In this document: in pieces, positions 1 to 5,712 of the stretch | Layout: each line of letters begins with the position of its first letter | How positions within the stretch are numbered: position 1 is the stretch's first letter | Assembly: GCA_021795095.1 (NCBI GenBank) | Contig: JAJYPU010000123.1 | Coordinates: 1 to 5,712 of the forward strand | Length of the DNA: 5,712 nt | Source: Actinomycetes bacterium | GTDB taxonomy: Bacteria; Actinomycetota; Acidimicrobiia; Acidimicrobiales; RAAP-2 | Reading direction: 5' to 3' | Translations under genes and position numbers: made by a program | The notes under the pieces: generated by a model | The model's database searches: none | What the model was told of the DNA's origin: nothing | Seen by the model: only the letters and a program-made list of their open reading frames with translations

Positions 1-640
1 CGGCCAACTCGCCATCCTTGGTGACGTGTCCGATGAGCACGAGCGCGGTGTCGGTGGCCTTGGCCACCGCACAGAGCCGTTCGGCGGCGGCACGGACCTG
101 ATTCACCGAACCCGACGAGCCGCTCACTCCCTCGTCTCGCAACGCCGACACCGAGTCCACGACCACGAGGGTCGGCCGGTAGCGTTCGATGACCTGTTCG
201 GCGGTGGAGACGTCGTTCGTCGCCACGACCGCGAGGTCCGCCGGCACCGGTCCAAGTCGTCGTGCTCGTCGTGCCACCTGGGCCGCTGACTCCTCGGCCG
301 CCACGAGCACCACGACCGAACCGGCCATCGCGAGCGAACGCATGGCCTGGAGGGCGAGCGTGGACTTGCCGACCCCGGGCTCGCCGAACAGCAGGGTCGT
401 CGAACCGGCGACCAGCCCCCCACCGAGCACTCGGTCGAGCTCGCCAACACCGGTGGGCAAGGTCAGTCCGTCGTCGATCCGCGTCGCCAGGATCGGGGTC
501 GGCGCCGGCACCGCAGTGCGCCCGCCGGGTGCGTTGCGTTCAGCCACGGCATTCCACGCGCCGCAAGACCCGCACCGTCCGACCCAGCGGGCACTCAGCG
601 CCCCGCAACTCTCACACACGAACTCGGATCGGGTCTTCAC
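1..640 (-). CDS. radA: DNA repair protein RadA/Sms, N-terminal part (runs off left edge)
   Basis: RadA is a RecA-like, hexameric DnaB-type ATPase that drives branch migration of recombination intermediates during DNA repair. Visible here are 213 residues. A four-cysteine zinc finger (C9, C12, C23, C26, as CESC and CGSC) opens the protein. A RecA-fold ATPase follows, with Walker A GEPGVGKS at residues 86-93, a Walker B strand TLVVVDS ending at 163, and GHVTKDG at 204-210, which is characteristic of RadA. The KNRFG motif and Lon-like C-terminal domain would lie beyond the left edge. The GTG start at 640-638 is forced: the frame contains the clpC stop TGA (667-665), and no ATG, GTG or TTG lies between it and this GTG. 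No good Shine-Dalgarno sequence is visible, so translation is probably coupled to clpC, which ends 24 nt upstream. Family identity is very secure. Confidence 0.96.
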   Translation of the reverse strand, partial: MKTRSEFVCESCGALSARWVGRCGSCGAWNAVAERNAPGGRTAVPAPTPILATRIDDGLTLPTGVGELDRVLGGGLVAGSTTLLFGEPGVGKSTLALQAMRSLAMAGSVVVLVAAEESAAQVARRARRLGPVPADLAVVATNDVSTAEQVIERYRPTLVVVDSVSALRDEGVSGSSGSVNQVRAAAERLCAVAKATDTALVLIGHVTKDGELA

Positions 641-664
641 CCGACGAACGTTAGACGGCGCCTG

Positions 665-3175
665 TCACGCCTCTGGCTTTGGCGCGACGTCCTCGAAGTC
701 CACCGATGGTGGCAGTCCCTCGACTCCCTCGAACGTGAGCATCGGGCCATCGGGACCCTCGGTCGTGTCCACAACGATGGTCTGGCCCGCGTGAAACTCC
801 TTGAAGAGGATCTTCTCGCTGAGCACGTCCTCGACGTACTGCTGGACCGCACGACGCAGTGGTCGCGCGCCGAGCTCGGGGTCGTAGCCCTTGTCGGCGA
901 GGTAACTCTGCGCCGCCGCCGACAACTCGAGGCCCAGTCCCTGCACCGTCAGCTGGTCGCGCAGACGCGTGATGAACAGCTGGGCGATAGCGATGACCTC
1001 GGGCTTGGTCAGCTCGTGGAAGACGATGGTCTCGTCGATACGGTTGAGGAACTCGGGACGGAAGTGCGCCTTGAGGGCCTGATTGACCTTCTCCTTCATG
1101 CGCTCGTGCGTCGCGAGGTCCGACACCTTGCCAAAACCGATGGCGGCCTTGCGCAGGTCGGCGGTCCCCAGGTTCGAGGTCATGATCAAGATGGTGTTCT
1201 TGAAGTCGACCGCGCGGCCCTGTGAGTCCGTCAGGCGGCCATCCTCGAGGATCTGCAACAGGGTGTTGAAGACGTCGGGGTGGGCCTTTTCGACCTCGTC
1301 GAAGAGCACCACGGAGAACGGCTTGCGTCGCACCGCCTCTGTCAGCTGCCCGCCTTCGTCGTAGCCGACGTAGCCCGGGGGCGAACCGACGAGTCGGCTC
1401 ACCGAGTGCTTCTCCATGTACTCGGACATGTCAAGTTGGATCAACGCGTCCTCGTCATCGAAGAGGAACTCGGCCAGCGTCTTGGCGAGCTCGGTCTTGC
1501 CGACGCCAGTCGGGCCGAGGAAGATGAACGAGCCACCGGGCCGCTTCGGGTCCTTTAGACCCGCGCGCGTGCGGCGGATCGCGCGGCTGAGCGCCGCGAT
1601 CGCCTCGTCCTGACCGATGATGCGCTTGTGGAGCTCGTCCTCCATGCGCAGCAACTTGGACGTCTCCTCCTCGGTGAGCCGGTAGACCGGGATACCGGTC
1701 CAGTTGGCGAGCACCTCGGCGATTGTGTCCTCGTCGACGAGGTCGAAAGTCGCGCCTCCCGAGGAGGCGACGGTCGCGTCGAGCTCGTCCTTCTTCGCCA
1801 TGAGGTCGCGTTCCTGCTCCTCGAGTGCCTTCGCTTGTTCCAGAGCACCGCGTTCCATGGCGGTCTCCTTGTCGGCGCGCACGCGCGCGATGTCCTCGTC
1901 GAACCGCTTGGCGGCCGGCGGGGCGTCCATCCGGCGGATACGAAGGCGACTGCCGGCCTCGTCGATGAGGTCGATCGCCTTGTCGGGCAAGAAGCGGTCG
2001 GCAATGTAGCGGTCGGCGAGATTCGCCGCCGCGATCAGCGCCTGATCGGTGATCTTGACCGCGTGGAACTCTTCGTAGACCTCGCGCAGACCCTTCAGGA
2101 TCTCGATGGTCATCGAGACTGACGGCTGGTCGACCTTGACTGGCTGGAACCGTCGCTCGAGGGCGGCGTCCTTCTCGATGTGCTTGCGGTACTCGTCGAT
2201 CGTCGTCGCGCCGACGGTTTGGAGTTCGCCGCGCGCGAGCATCGGCTTGAGGATCGACGCCGCGTCGATGGCGCCCTCCGCGGCCCCGGCACCAACCAGG
2301 GTGTGGATCTCGTCAATGAAGAGGATGATGTCACCGCGCGTGCGGATCTCCTTCAGCACCTTCTTCAAGCGCTCCTCGAAGTCACCGCGATAGCGACTGC
2401 CGGCGACGAGCGCGCCGAGGTCCAGCGTGTAGAGCTGCTTGTCGGCGAGGGTCACCGGGACCTGGTTGGCGACAATCTTCTGGGCGAGGCCCTCGACGAT
2501 CGCGGTCTTGCCGACGCCGGGCTCACCGATCAACACCGGGTTGTTCTTGGTGCGCCGCGACAGGACCTGCATGACGCGCTCAACTTCCTTCTCGCGTCCG
2601 ACCAGCGGGTCGAGCTTGCCCTCGCGAGCGAACTGAGTGAGGTTGCGGCCGAACTGGTCCAGGACGGCCGAACCACCGGTGGCCTCGACGTCGCCCTTCT
2701 GGCCACTCGACGAGACCGTCGCACCGGCCTCCTTGCCGGACTGACCCGACATCATCTGAATCACCTGGGTGCGAACCCGGGCCATGTCAGCGCCGAGGTC
2801 GTTGAGGACCTGAGCGGCCACGCCGTCGCCCTCGCGCACGAGGCCGAGCAGCATGTGCTCAGTGCCGATGTAGGAGTGACCCAACTGGAGCGCCTCGCGA
2901 AGCGAGAGCTCGAGGACCTTCTTCGCCCGAGGCGTGAAGGGTGGTGAACCCGGTGAGGGGTTCGAGTTCGTCCCGATGGCCTCTTCGACCTTCTCGCGCA
3001 CCACGTCGAACGTGATCCCGAGGGCGTCCAGTGCCTTGGCGGCGACCCCTTCACCCTCGCGAATCAGGCCGAGGAGGATGTGCTCGGTCCCGATGAACGC
3101 GTGGTTCAACTCGCGGGCTTCCTCTTGTGCCAGTACGAGAACTCGCCGGGCTCGATCTGTAAATCGTTCGAACAA
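665..3175 (-). CDS. clpC: ATP-dependent Clp protease ATP-binding subunit ClpC
   Basis: ClpC is the HSP100 unfoldase that feeds damaged or tagged proteins to ClpP in the cytoplasm. It has 836 residues, normal for the family. Two N-terminal Clp repeats (about 2-70 and 80-145) each carry GTEHxLLGL; E31 and E106 match the glutamates that bind phospho-arginine in Bacillus ClpC, and F2 and F80 match the cyclomarin-contact phenylalanines of mycobacterial ClpC1. D1 has Walker A GEPGVGKT (217-224), Walker B ILFIDE (284-289), a pore loop near Y262 and ALERRF (338-343). A UVR-like coiled middle domain spans about 410-470. D2 has GPTGVGKT (554-561), VVLFDE (622-627), pore loop GYVG (601-604), the ClpP-docking loop IGF (679-681) and NRIDE (711-715). 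All catalytic residues are present. The start is TTG: the family's conserved [10 protein letters not shown] begins there, and an in-frame TGA lies two codons upstream. It is first in a probable clpC-radA operon. Confidence 0.98.
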   Translation of the reverse strand: MFERFTDRARRVLVLAQEEARELNHAFIGTEHILLGLIREGEGVAAKALDALGITFDVVREKVEEAIGTNSNPSPGSPPFTPRAKKVLELSLREALQLGHSYIGTEHMLLGLVREGDGVAAQVLNDLGADMARVRTQVIQMMSGQSGKEAGATVSSSGQKGDVEATGGSAVLDQFGRNLTQFAREGKLDPLVGREKEVERVMQVLSRRTKNNPVLIGEPGVGKTAIVEGLAQKIVANQVPVTLADKQLYTLDLGALVAGSRYRGDFEERLKKVLKEIRTRGDIILFIDEIHTLVGAGAAEGAIDAASILKPMLARGELQTVGATTIDEYRKHIEKDAALERRFQPVKVDQPSVSMTIEILKGLREVYEEFHAVKITDQALIAAANLADRYIADRFLPDKAIDLIDEAGSRLRIRRMDAPPAAKRFDEDIARVRADKETAMERGALEQAKALEEQERDLMAKKDELDATVASSGGATFDLVDEDTIAEVLANWTGIPVYRLTEEETSKLLRMEDELHKRIIGQDEAIAALSRAIRRTRAGLKDPKRPGGSFIFLGPTGVGKTELAKTLAEFLFDDEDALIQLDMSEYMEKHSVSRLVGSPPGYVGYDEGGQLTEAVRRKPFSVVLFDEVEKAHPDVFNTLLQILEDGRLTDSQGRAVDFKNTILIMTSNLGTADLRKAAIGFGKVSDLATHERMKEKVNQALKAHFRPEFLNRIDETIVFHELTKPEVIAIAQLFITRLRDQLTVQGLGLELSAAAQSYLADKGYDPELGARPLRRAVQQYVEDVLSEKILFKEFHAGQTIVVDTTEGPDGPMLTFEGVEGLPPSVDFEDVAPKPEA

Positions 3176-3181
3176 CGTTCA

Positions 3182-3187
3182 TCCTTT
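3182..3187 (-). promoter_or_regulatory. Shine-Dalgarno of clpC, deciding the TTG start
   Basis: On the minus strand AAAGGA is followed by six bases (tgaacg) and then the TTG start codon at 3175. The spacing is right for TTG. An ATG inside this stretch (3182-3180) is out of frame with clpC, and the in-frame triplet just upstream of acg is TGA, so no other start can be used. Confidence 0.75.
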
Positions 3188-3204
3188 ATGTGCTGATAGG
3201 TAGC

Positions 3205-3210
3205 AGTGTA
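3205..3210 (-). promoter_or_regulatory. Candidate -10 element for clpC
   Basis: The minus strand reads TACACT here, a 4/6 match to TATAAT. A transcript from it would begin about 22 nt upstream of the start codon and include the AAAGGA ribosome binding site. No convincing -35 hexamer is seen; the -35 zone would fall inside the palindrome at 3226-3241. A second possible -10 (TATCAG, 3198-3193) sits too close to the ribosome binding site to be useful. This is a guess from position and partial match. Confidence 0.25.
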
Positions 3211-3225
3211 CCGGTGACTAGGCCG

Positions 3226-3241
3226 CGGGCGACCTCGCCCG
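3226..3241. promoter_or_regulatory. Palindrome in the clpC / polyprenyl synthase divergent promoter, candidate operator
   Basis: CGGGCGA (3226-3232), two bases CC, then TCGCCCG (3235-3241) form a perfect inverted repeat with 7-bp arms. Allowing one bulged G at 3242, CCG (3223-3225) and CGG (3243-3245) extend the symmetry. It lies in the only noncoding stretch between two divergent genes, where the clpC -35 region is expected and just upstream of the possible promoter of the prenyl synthase. Actinobacterial clp genes are commonly under regulators such as ClgR, but I cannot match this to a known operator. In a GC-rich genome, chance palindromes of this size do occur. Confidence 0.35.
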
Positions 3242-3264
3242 GCGGCGCCCCGTCATGGCTCATC

Positions 3265-3270
3265 TATTGT
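3265..3270 (+). promoter_or_regulatory. Candidate -10 of the polyprenyl synthase, possibly leaderless
   Basis: TATTGT matches TATAAT at four of six positions, including the key first T, second A and last T. It ends six bases before the GTG start at 3277, so transcription would begin at or next to the start codon, as in the leaderless mRNAs common in actinobacteria. Only a weak GGGAA could otherwise act as a ribosome binding site. No clear -35 hexamer is visible. Confidence 0.35.
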
Positions 3271-3276
3271 GGGAAC

Positions 3277-4254
3277 GTGAATCCGCACGAGCGACTCCAA
3301 TTGCCCCTGGTGGAGCGCGACCTCGAGCGTCTCGAAGCCTTGCTCGCCGAGTCGGTAGTGGTCGGTGACCCCTACCTCGATGCCGTCACGACGCACCTGA
3401 TCTACGCCGGCGGTAAGCGGCTACGCCCGATGCTCGCGATCGCCGCGGCCACCTTTGGCGAGCGCGAGGCCTCCGAAGAGGATCTGCTCGGCGGAATTTC
3501 GCTCGAGCTCATGCACCTCGCGTCGCTCTACCACGACGATGTCATGGACGAAGCCGACGTGCGGCGCAATGTCGACAGCGTCAACGCCCGATACGGCAAC
3601 CTCGTCGCCATCGTCGCCGGTGACTACCTGATGGCCCGATCGGCCGGTATCGCCGCCGATCTCGGCACCGACGTGGCCGGACTGATGGCGCGCACCCTCG
3701 CGTGGCTCACCCGCGGTCAGGTCTCTGAGGTGCGAACGGCCTTCTCGGTCGAGCGCACCGAAGCCGACTACTTCGAAGCGATCGAGGGCAAGACCGGCTC
3801 ACTCATGGCCGCCAGCTGCCGCGTCGGTGCGATCACGGCCGACCATGATCCGGCCCACACCGAGGCGCTCAGCGAGTTCGGCCGCTGCTTCGGGATGGTC
3901 TACCAGTTGCGCGACGACATCTTGGACGTCATCGCGGTGGACAACGAGCTGGGCAAGCCAGCCGGCCAGGACCTCGCCGAGGGCATCTATAACTTGCCGA
4001 CGCTCTACGCGCTGCGTGATCCCTTGGTGGGTGACGAACTGCGTTCGATCCTCGGCGCCGTCTTGAACGACGCCGACCGTGAACGCGCACGCAAGCTCGT
4101 GGTCGCGACCGACGGCGTCGAACGAACGGTCGCCGCGGCCCAGCGCTTCCTCGCGCTAGCCCAGGAGTCGCTCGCCACCCTGCCGAGCGACGGCCTGCGG
4201 CAAGGTTTCGGCTCGCTTATCGAGTCACTCCTCGAGGACCTGCCCGCCCACTGA
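3277..4254 (+). CDS. Long-chain trans-polyprenyl diphosphate synthase (IspB/HepT type)
   Basis: This class I isoprenyl transferase adds isopentenyl diphosphate units to an allylic primer, giving the side-chain precursor of menaquinone or a similar long prenyl lipid. It has 325 residues, normal length. Landmarks in order are GGKRLRP (45-51), which binds diphosphate; the first aspartate-rich motif DDVMD (87-91) followed by RR (97-98); KTG (172-174); the second aspartate-rich motif DDILD (213-217, preceded by QLR); and LGKPAGQDL (226-233 region). The residues four and five positions before the first motif are Ser and Ala. These are small, as in long-chain enzymes, and not the bulky aromatics that stop growth at C15-C20; exact chain length cannot be read. 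GTG at 3277 is chosen because the homologous N-terminus (helix with LPLVERDLERLE) begins there. An in-frame ATG at 3190 would add 29 unconserved residues across the clpC promoter. It is convergent with the next gene, with 21 bp between stops. Confidence 0.93.
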   Translation: MNPHERLQLPLVERDLERLEALLAESVVVGDPYLDAVTTHLIYAGGKRLRPMLAIAAATFGEREASEEDLLGGISLELMHLASLYHDDVMDEADVRRNVDSVNARYGNLVAIVAGDYLMARSAGIAADLGTDVAGLMARTLAWLTRGQVSEVRTAFSVERTEADYFEAIEGKTGSLMAASCRVGAITADHDPAHTEALSEFGRCFGMVYQLRDDILDVIAVDNELGKPAGQDLAEGIYNLPTLYALRDPLVGDELRSILGAVLNDADRERARKLVVATDGVERTVAAAQRFLALAQESLATLPSDGLRQGFGSLIESLLEDLPAH

Positions 4255-4275
4255 CGTACCGGTCGCGCTGGTCAA

Positions 4276-5151
4276 CTACGCGCGCGTCTGATCCGAGAAC
4301 GCGGCGGGCGCGTGCGCCGCGCTCACCGGCATCTCCGGCGCCCGGCGCAACGTGAAACCCCTGCGCCGGACGCGAGCGCGCTCACGTCGCGGCGCCGGTG
4401 GCGCGGAGGCGAACAGCGGGGCCATCAGGTCTTGCATCGTATAAAGGCCCGGCAGCTTGCCCGCGAGGCCCACCGCGGCAAAGCGTGCGCCGTCACCGAA
4501 GGCCTCGCGCGAGATCGACTCGTGGCGCAGTCGCACCACCTGAAAGGGAAAGCCGAACAGGATCTCGTGCACACCGATGATGCCGCCGGCTCGCACGGAC
4601 TTGATGTCTGACTCACAGACGTCGAGGGCTTCACCGATCAACTTCGCGGTGCCCGAGACGCCGTTCTTGAGTTTGAAGTGCTCCTCGATGATTTCGATGT
4701 CGGTCTGCGGCGCGATCCGGCGCAGTGACTGGGCCGCGAGGATGAGGAAATTGACGCCGACCGTGATGTTGGGTGACCAGAGCACCGCAGTGCTCTGGCT
4801 CAGACGGTGGAGCTTCTGCTGCTGGGCCTCGGAGTAGTGCGAAATGGCGGTCACGACGTTGACCCGGTGCGCTGCAGCCGCGTCCATGTAGTAGTCGAGA
4901 CCATCCTCGGCCGAAAAATCAATAATCACGTCGACGGGGTGGTCGTTGAGCAACTGCTGGGCACTGATCTCGCTAGCGGTGATAATTAACGCAGGATCAT
5001 TGCACGCTATATCGAGCAATTCAACGGCCGATCGGTGCGTCTTTACATCACTTTTCCGCACAACCCAGGCGAGTTGCATCTTGGGGTCTTTCAGCAGTAC
5101 TGAGGCGACCGGGACGCCAGTTTTGCCGAATCCAATCAAACCGACTCGCAT
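4276..5151 (-). CDS. Divergent dihydrodipicolinate reductase (DapB)-family protein with C-terminal extension
   Basis: True DapB reduces dihydrodipicolinate with NAD(P)H in the diaminopimelate/lysine pathway. The 291 residues show a Rossmann start GLIGFGKTG (4-12), IIDFS (76-80), SPNITVGVNFL (126-136), IEEHFKLKN followed by SGTA (155-169), RAGGIIGVHE (187-196) and the DapB-like ending GLYTMQDL (235-242). Departures from canonical DapB are that the cofactor-site GTTG is replaced by TAIS (101-104), the catalytic pair HH is HF (H158, F159) with K162 kept, and the DxPSGTA loop is shortened to NGVSGTA. The family fold looks sure, but the substrate is not. Residues 249-291 form an Ala/Pro/Arg-rich tail that usual DapB (about 250 residues) lacks. 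The first third uses AT-ending codons (AAA, GTA, ATA, TTA, ATT) that are rare in the neighbours. The ATG start has a strong AAGGAG upstream. Its position downstream of lysS fits a lysine link, but that is inference. Confidence 0.82.
   Translation of the reverse strand: MRVGLIGFGKTGVPVASVLLKDPKMQLAWVVRKSDVKTHRSAVELLDIACNDPALIITASEISAQQLLNDHPVDVIIDFSAEDGLDYYMDAAAAHRVNVVTAISHYSEAQQQKLHRLSQSTAVLWSPNITVGVNFLILAAQSLRRIAPQTDIEIIEEHFKLKNGVSGTAKLIGEALDVCESDIKSVRAGGIIGVHEILFGFPFQVVRLRHESISREAFGDGARFAAVGLAGKLPGLYTMQDLMAPLFASAPPAPRRERARVRRRGFTLRRAPEMPVSAAHAPAAFSDQTRA
4342..4369. repeat. Inverted repeat, 8-bp perfect arms, inside the DapB-like tail
   Basis: CCGGCGCA (4342-4349) and TGCGCCGG (4362-4369) are exact reverse complements, separated by 12 bases. 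The hairpin lies within the C-terminal extension of the DapB-like gene, about 90 bp past the stop of the convergent polyprenyl synthase. No T-run follows on either strand, so it is not a textbook intrinsic terminator, but it could stop or stabilise the transcripts that meet here. A smaller hairpin GCGCC-GGT-GGCGC lies at 4392-4404. Confidence 0.5.
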
Positions 5152-5379
5152 AGTAGGACTCCTTGAGTAGGCAATTGCGGGACGAACGGCCCCAGGCGAA
5201 CGCTAGAAAACAACCCTGAGAAAACCGTGGGAGACTCGTGAGAACTCCCTGTGAGAGATGCCCGATTTCAGGTGAATACGTCGTCGCTGATCACCGGCCG
5301 TGCGACGCCGACACGTCACGAACCGTCGCTCCGGCCACCACGCCTTCACGAATTCACATGACGAGCCGAGGCCCGTCCT
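5152..5379 (-). other. Noncoding gap between lysS end and the DapB-like gene
   Basis: I find no credible gene in these 228 bp; the open frames crossing it on the plus strand run antisense into lysS and resemble nothing. Short repeats are present in the AT-richer half: AGAAAAC at 5205-5211 and 5219-5225, and GTGAGA at 5238-5243 and 5251-5256. CGTCGC (5282-5287) and GCGACG (5302-5307) could form a weak 6-bp stem downstream of lysS. No T-rich terminator or clear promoter hexamers are seen. The gap must hold either the DapB-like gene's promoter or readthrough from lysS. Confidence 0.5.
5159..5164 (-). promoter_or_regulatory. Shine-Dalgarno of the DapB-like gene
   Basis: AAGGAG on the minus strand lies seven bases upstream of the ATG at 5151-5149. 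This is the strongest ribosome binding site in the window and supports both that start and independent translation of the gene. Confidence 0.8.
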
Positions 5380-5712
5380 TCACCCGCGCAGGGGCTTCAG
5401 CGTGGGGAACGCGATCACCTCGCGGATATTGGATTCGTCGGTCATCAACATGACGAGCCGGTCGATACCGACGCCGAGACCGGCCGTCGGCGGCAGCCCC
5501 CACTCCAGGGCCCGCACGTAGTCCTCGTCGATACGCATCGCCTCATCATCGCCGGCCGCGGCGAGCCGGGCCTGCTCTTCGAAGCGGCTGCGTTGGTCGA
5601 CGGGGTCATTGAGCTCGCTGAAGCCGTTGGAGAGCTCGCGCCCCACGGCGTAGGACTCGAAGCGCTCCGTGAGATCGGGGTCGCGGCGGTGGCGCCGCGC
5701 GAGCGGCGAGAC
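5380..5712 (-). CDS. lysS: Lysyl-tRNA synthetase, class II, C-terminal end (runs off right edge)
   Basis: LysRS charges tRNA-Lys with lysine in the cytoplasm. The last 110 residues are visible, entering at the right edge with [10 protein letters not shown] and ending FPTLKPLRG before a TGA. Recognisable parts are [13 protein letters not shown] (25-37 of the visible part), [12 protein letters not shown] (54-65), ALEWGLPPT (68-76) and class II motif 3 [12 protein letters not shown] (78-89), whose R85 contacts ATP. These are specific to bacterial LysRS and are distinguishable from AspRS and AsnRS by the SELNDP and DEDY segments. Everything expected at this end is intact. The N-terminal OB-fold and motifs 1-2 are outside the window, so the start cannot be judged. 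Confidence 0.96.
   Translation of the reverse strand, partial: VSPLARRHRRDPDLTERFESYAVGRELSNGFSELNDPVDQRSRFEEQARLAAAGDDEAMRIDEDYVRALEWGLPPTAGLGVGIDRLVMLMTDESNIREVIAFPTLKPLRG

Noticed and set aside
189..794. 201-residue plus-strand open frame across the radA/clpC junction
   Set aside because: It is antisense to RadA Walker motifs and the ClpC C-terminus, is Ser/Pro/Arg-rich as expected of shadow frames, and has no supporting motif.
2180..2947. Long 255-residue plus-strand open frame opposite clpC
   Set aside because: It lies wholly antisense to conserved clpC domains and reflects the codon bias of the real strand; its protein has no family features.
3190..3276. ATG at 3190 as the prenyl synthase start, giving 29 more residues
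   Set aside because: The extra residues do not resemble family members, they span the divergent promoter region and palindrome, and the ATG overlaps the leader of clpC. GTG at 3277 gives the normal N-terminus.
4301..4320. GC-rich hairpin GCGGCG / CGCCGC as a terminator between the convergent genes
   Set aside because: The stem is only six base pairs with a competing fold and no T-run on either strand; in this base composition it is not distinguishable from chance.
5162..5168. CTTGAGT, half of an HspR HAIR operator (CTTGAGT-N7-ACTCAAG)
   Set aside because: The second half ACTCAAG is not present seven bases further on, and the sequence is explained as the complement of the Shine-Dalgarno region of the DapB-like gene.
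5359..5376. Imperfect stem just past the lysS stop as its terminator
   Set aside because: Only four outer pairs form before a mismatch, the loop is too small, and no T-tract follows.
5238..5521. Plus-strand open frames of about 70 residues near the lysS end
   Set aside because: They run antisense over the secure lysS coding region, have no recognisable similarity and lack good ribosome binding sites; they are typical shadows in GC-rich DNA.

Overview
This is a GC-rich bacterial chromosome segment with dense coding and no mobile element, CRISPR array, rRNA or tRNA that I can see. Protein similarity by eye points to an actinobacterium. The ClpC N-domain and the LysRS C-terminus are close to actinobacterial forms, and proximity of lysS and clpC is also found in Mycobacterium (lysS-lsr2-clpC1). 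An acidimicrobial-type lineage is plausible but is inference. GTG and TTG starts (radA, clpC, polyprenyl synthase) fit such a genome.

Layout, left to right. On the minus strand, bases 1-640 hold the N-terminal part of radA/sms (recombination ATPase; its C-terminus lies beyond the left edge). Bases 665-3175 hold a full-length clpC, which reads leftwards into radA with a 24-nt gap. Bases 3176-3276 are a divergent promoter region with a 16-bp near-contiguous palindrome. On the plus strand, 3277-4254 encodes a trans-long-chain polyprenyl diphosphate synthase (IspB/HepT type). Facing it on the minus strand, 4276-5151 encodes a divergent DapB-fold reductase with altered active-site motifs and a C-terminal Arg/Pro/Ala-rich tail. 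After a 228-bp noncoding gap, 5380-5712 on the minus strand is the C-terminal end of lysS (class II lysyl-tRNA synthetase, N-terminus beyond the right edge).

How the genes relate. clpC-radA is a conserved stress/DNA-repair pairing also known from Firmicutes (there with ctsR-mcsA-mcsB in front, which are absent here). The polyprenyl synthase makes the side-chain precursor of a respiratory quinone or a related long-chain prenyl lipid. The DapB homologue next to lysS suggests a lysine theme (precursor synthesis beside tRNA charging), but its active-site changes make plain DapB activity uncertain.

Most of the window is ordinary housekeeping sequence. I do not see an unknown defence or mobile system. 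The parts most worth a second look are the atypical DapB-like gene (substituted GTTG and HH motifs, AT-rich 5' codons, odd tail with a strong hairpin) and the palindrome between clpC and the prenyl synthase.
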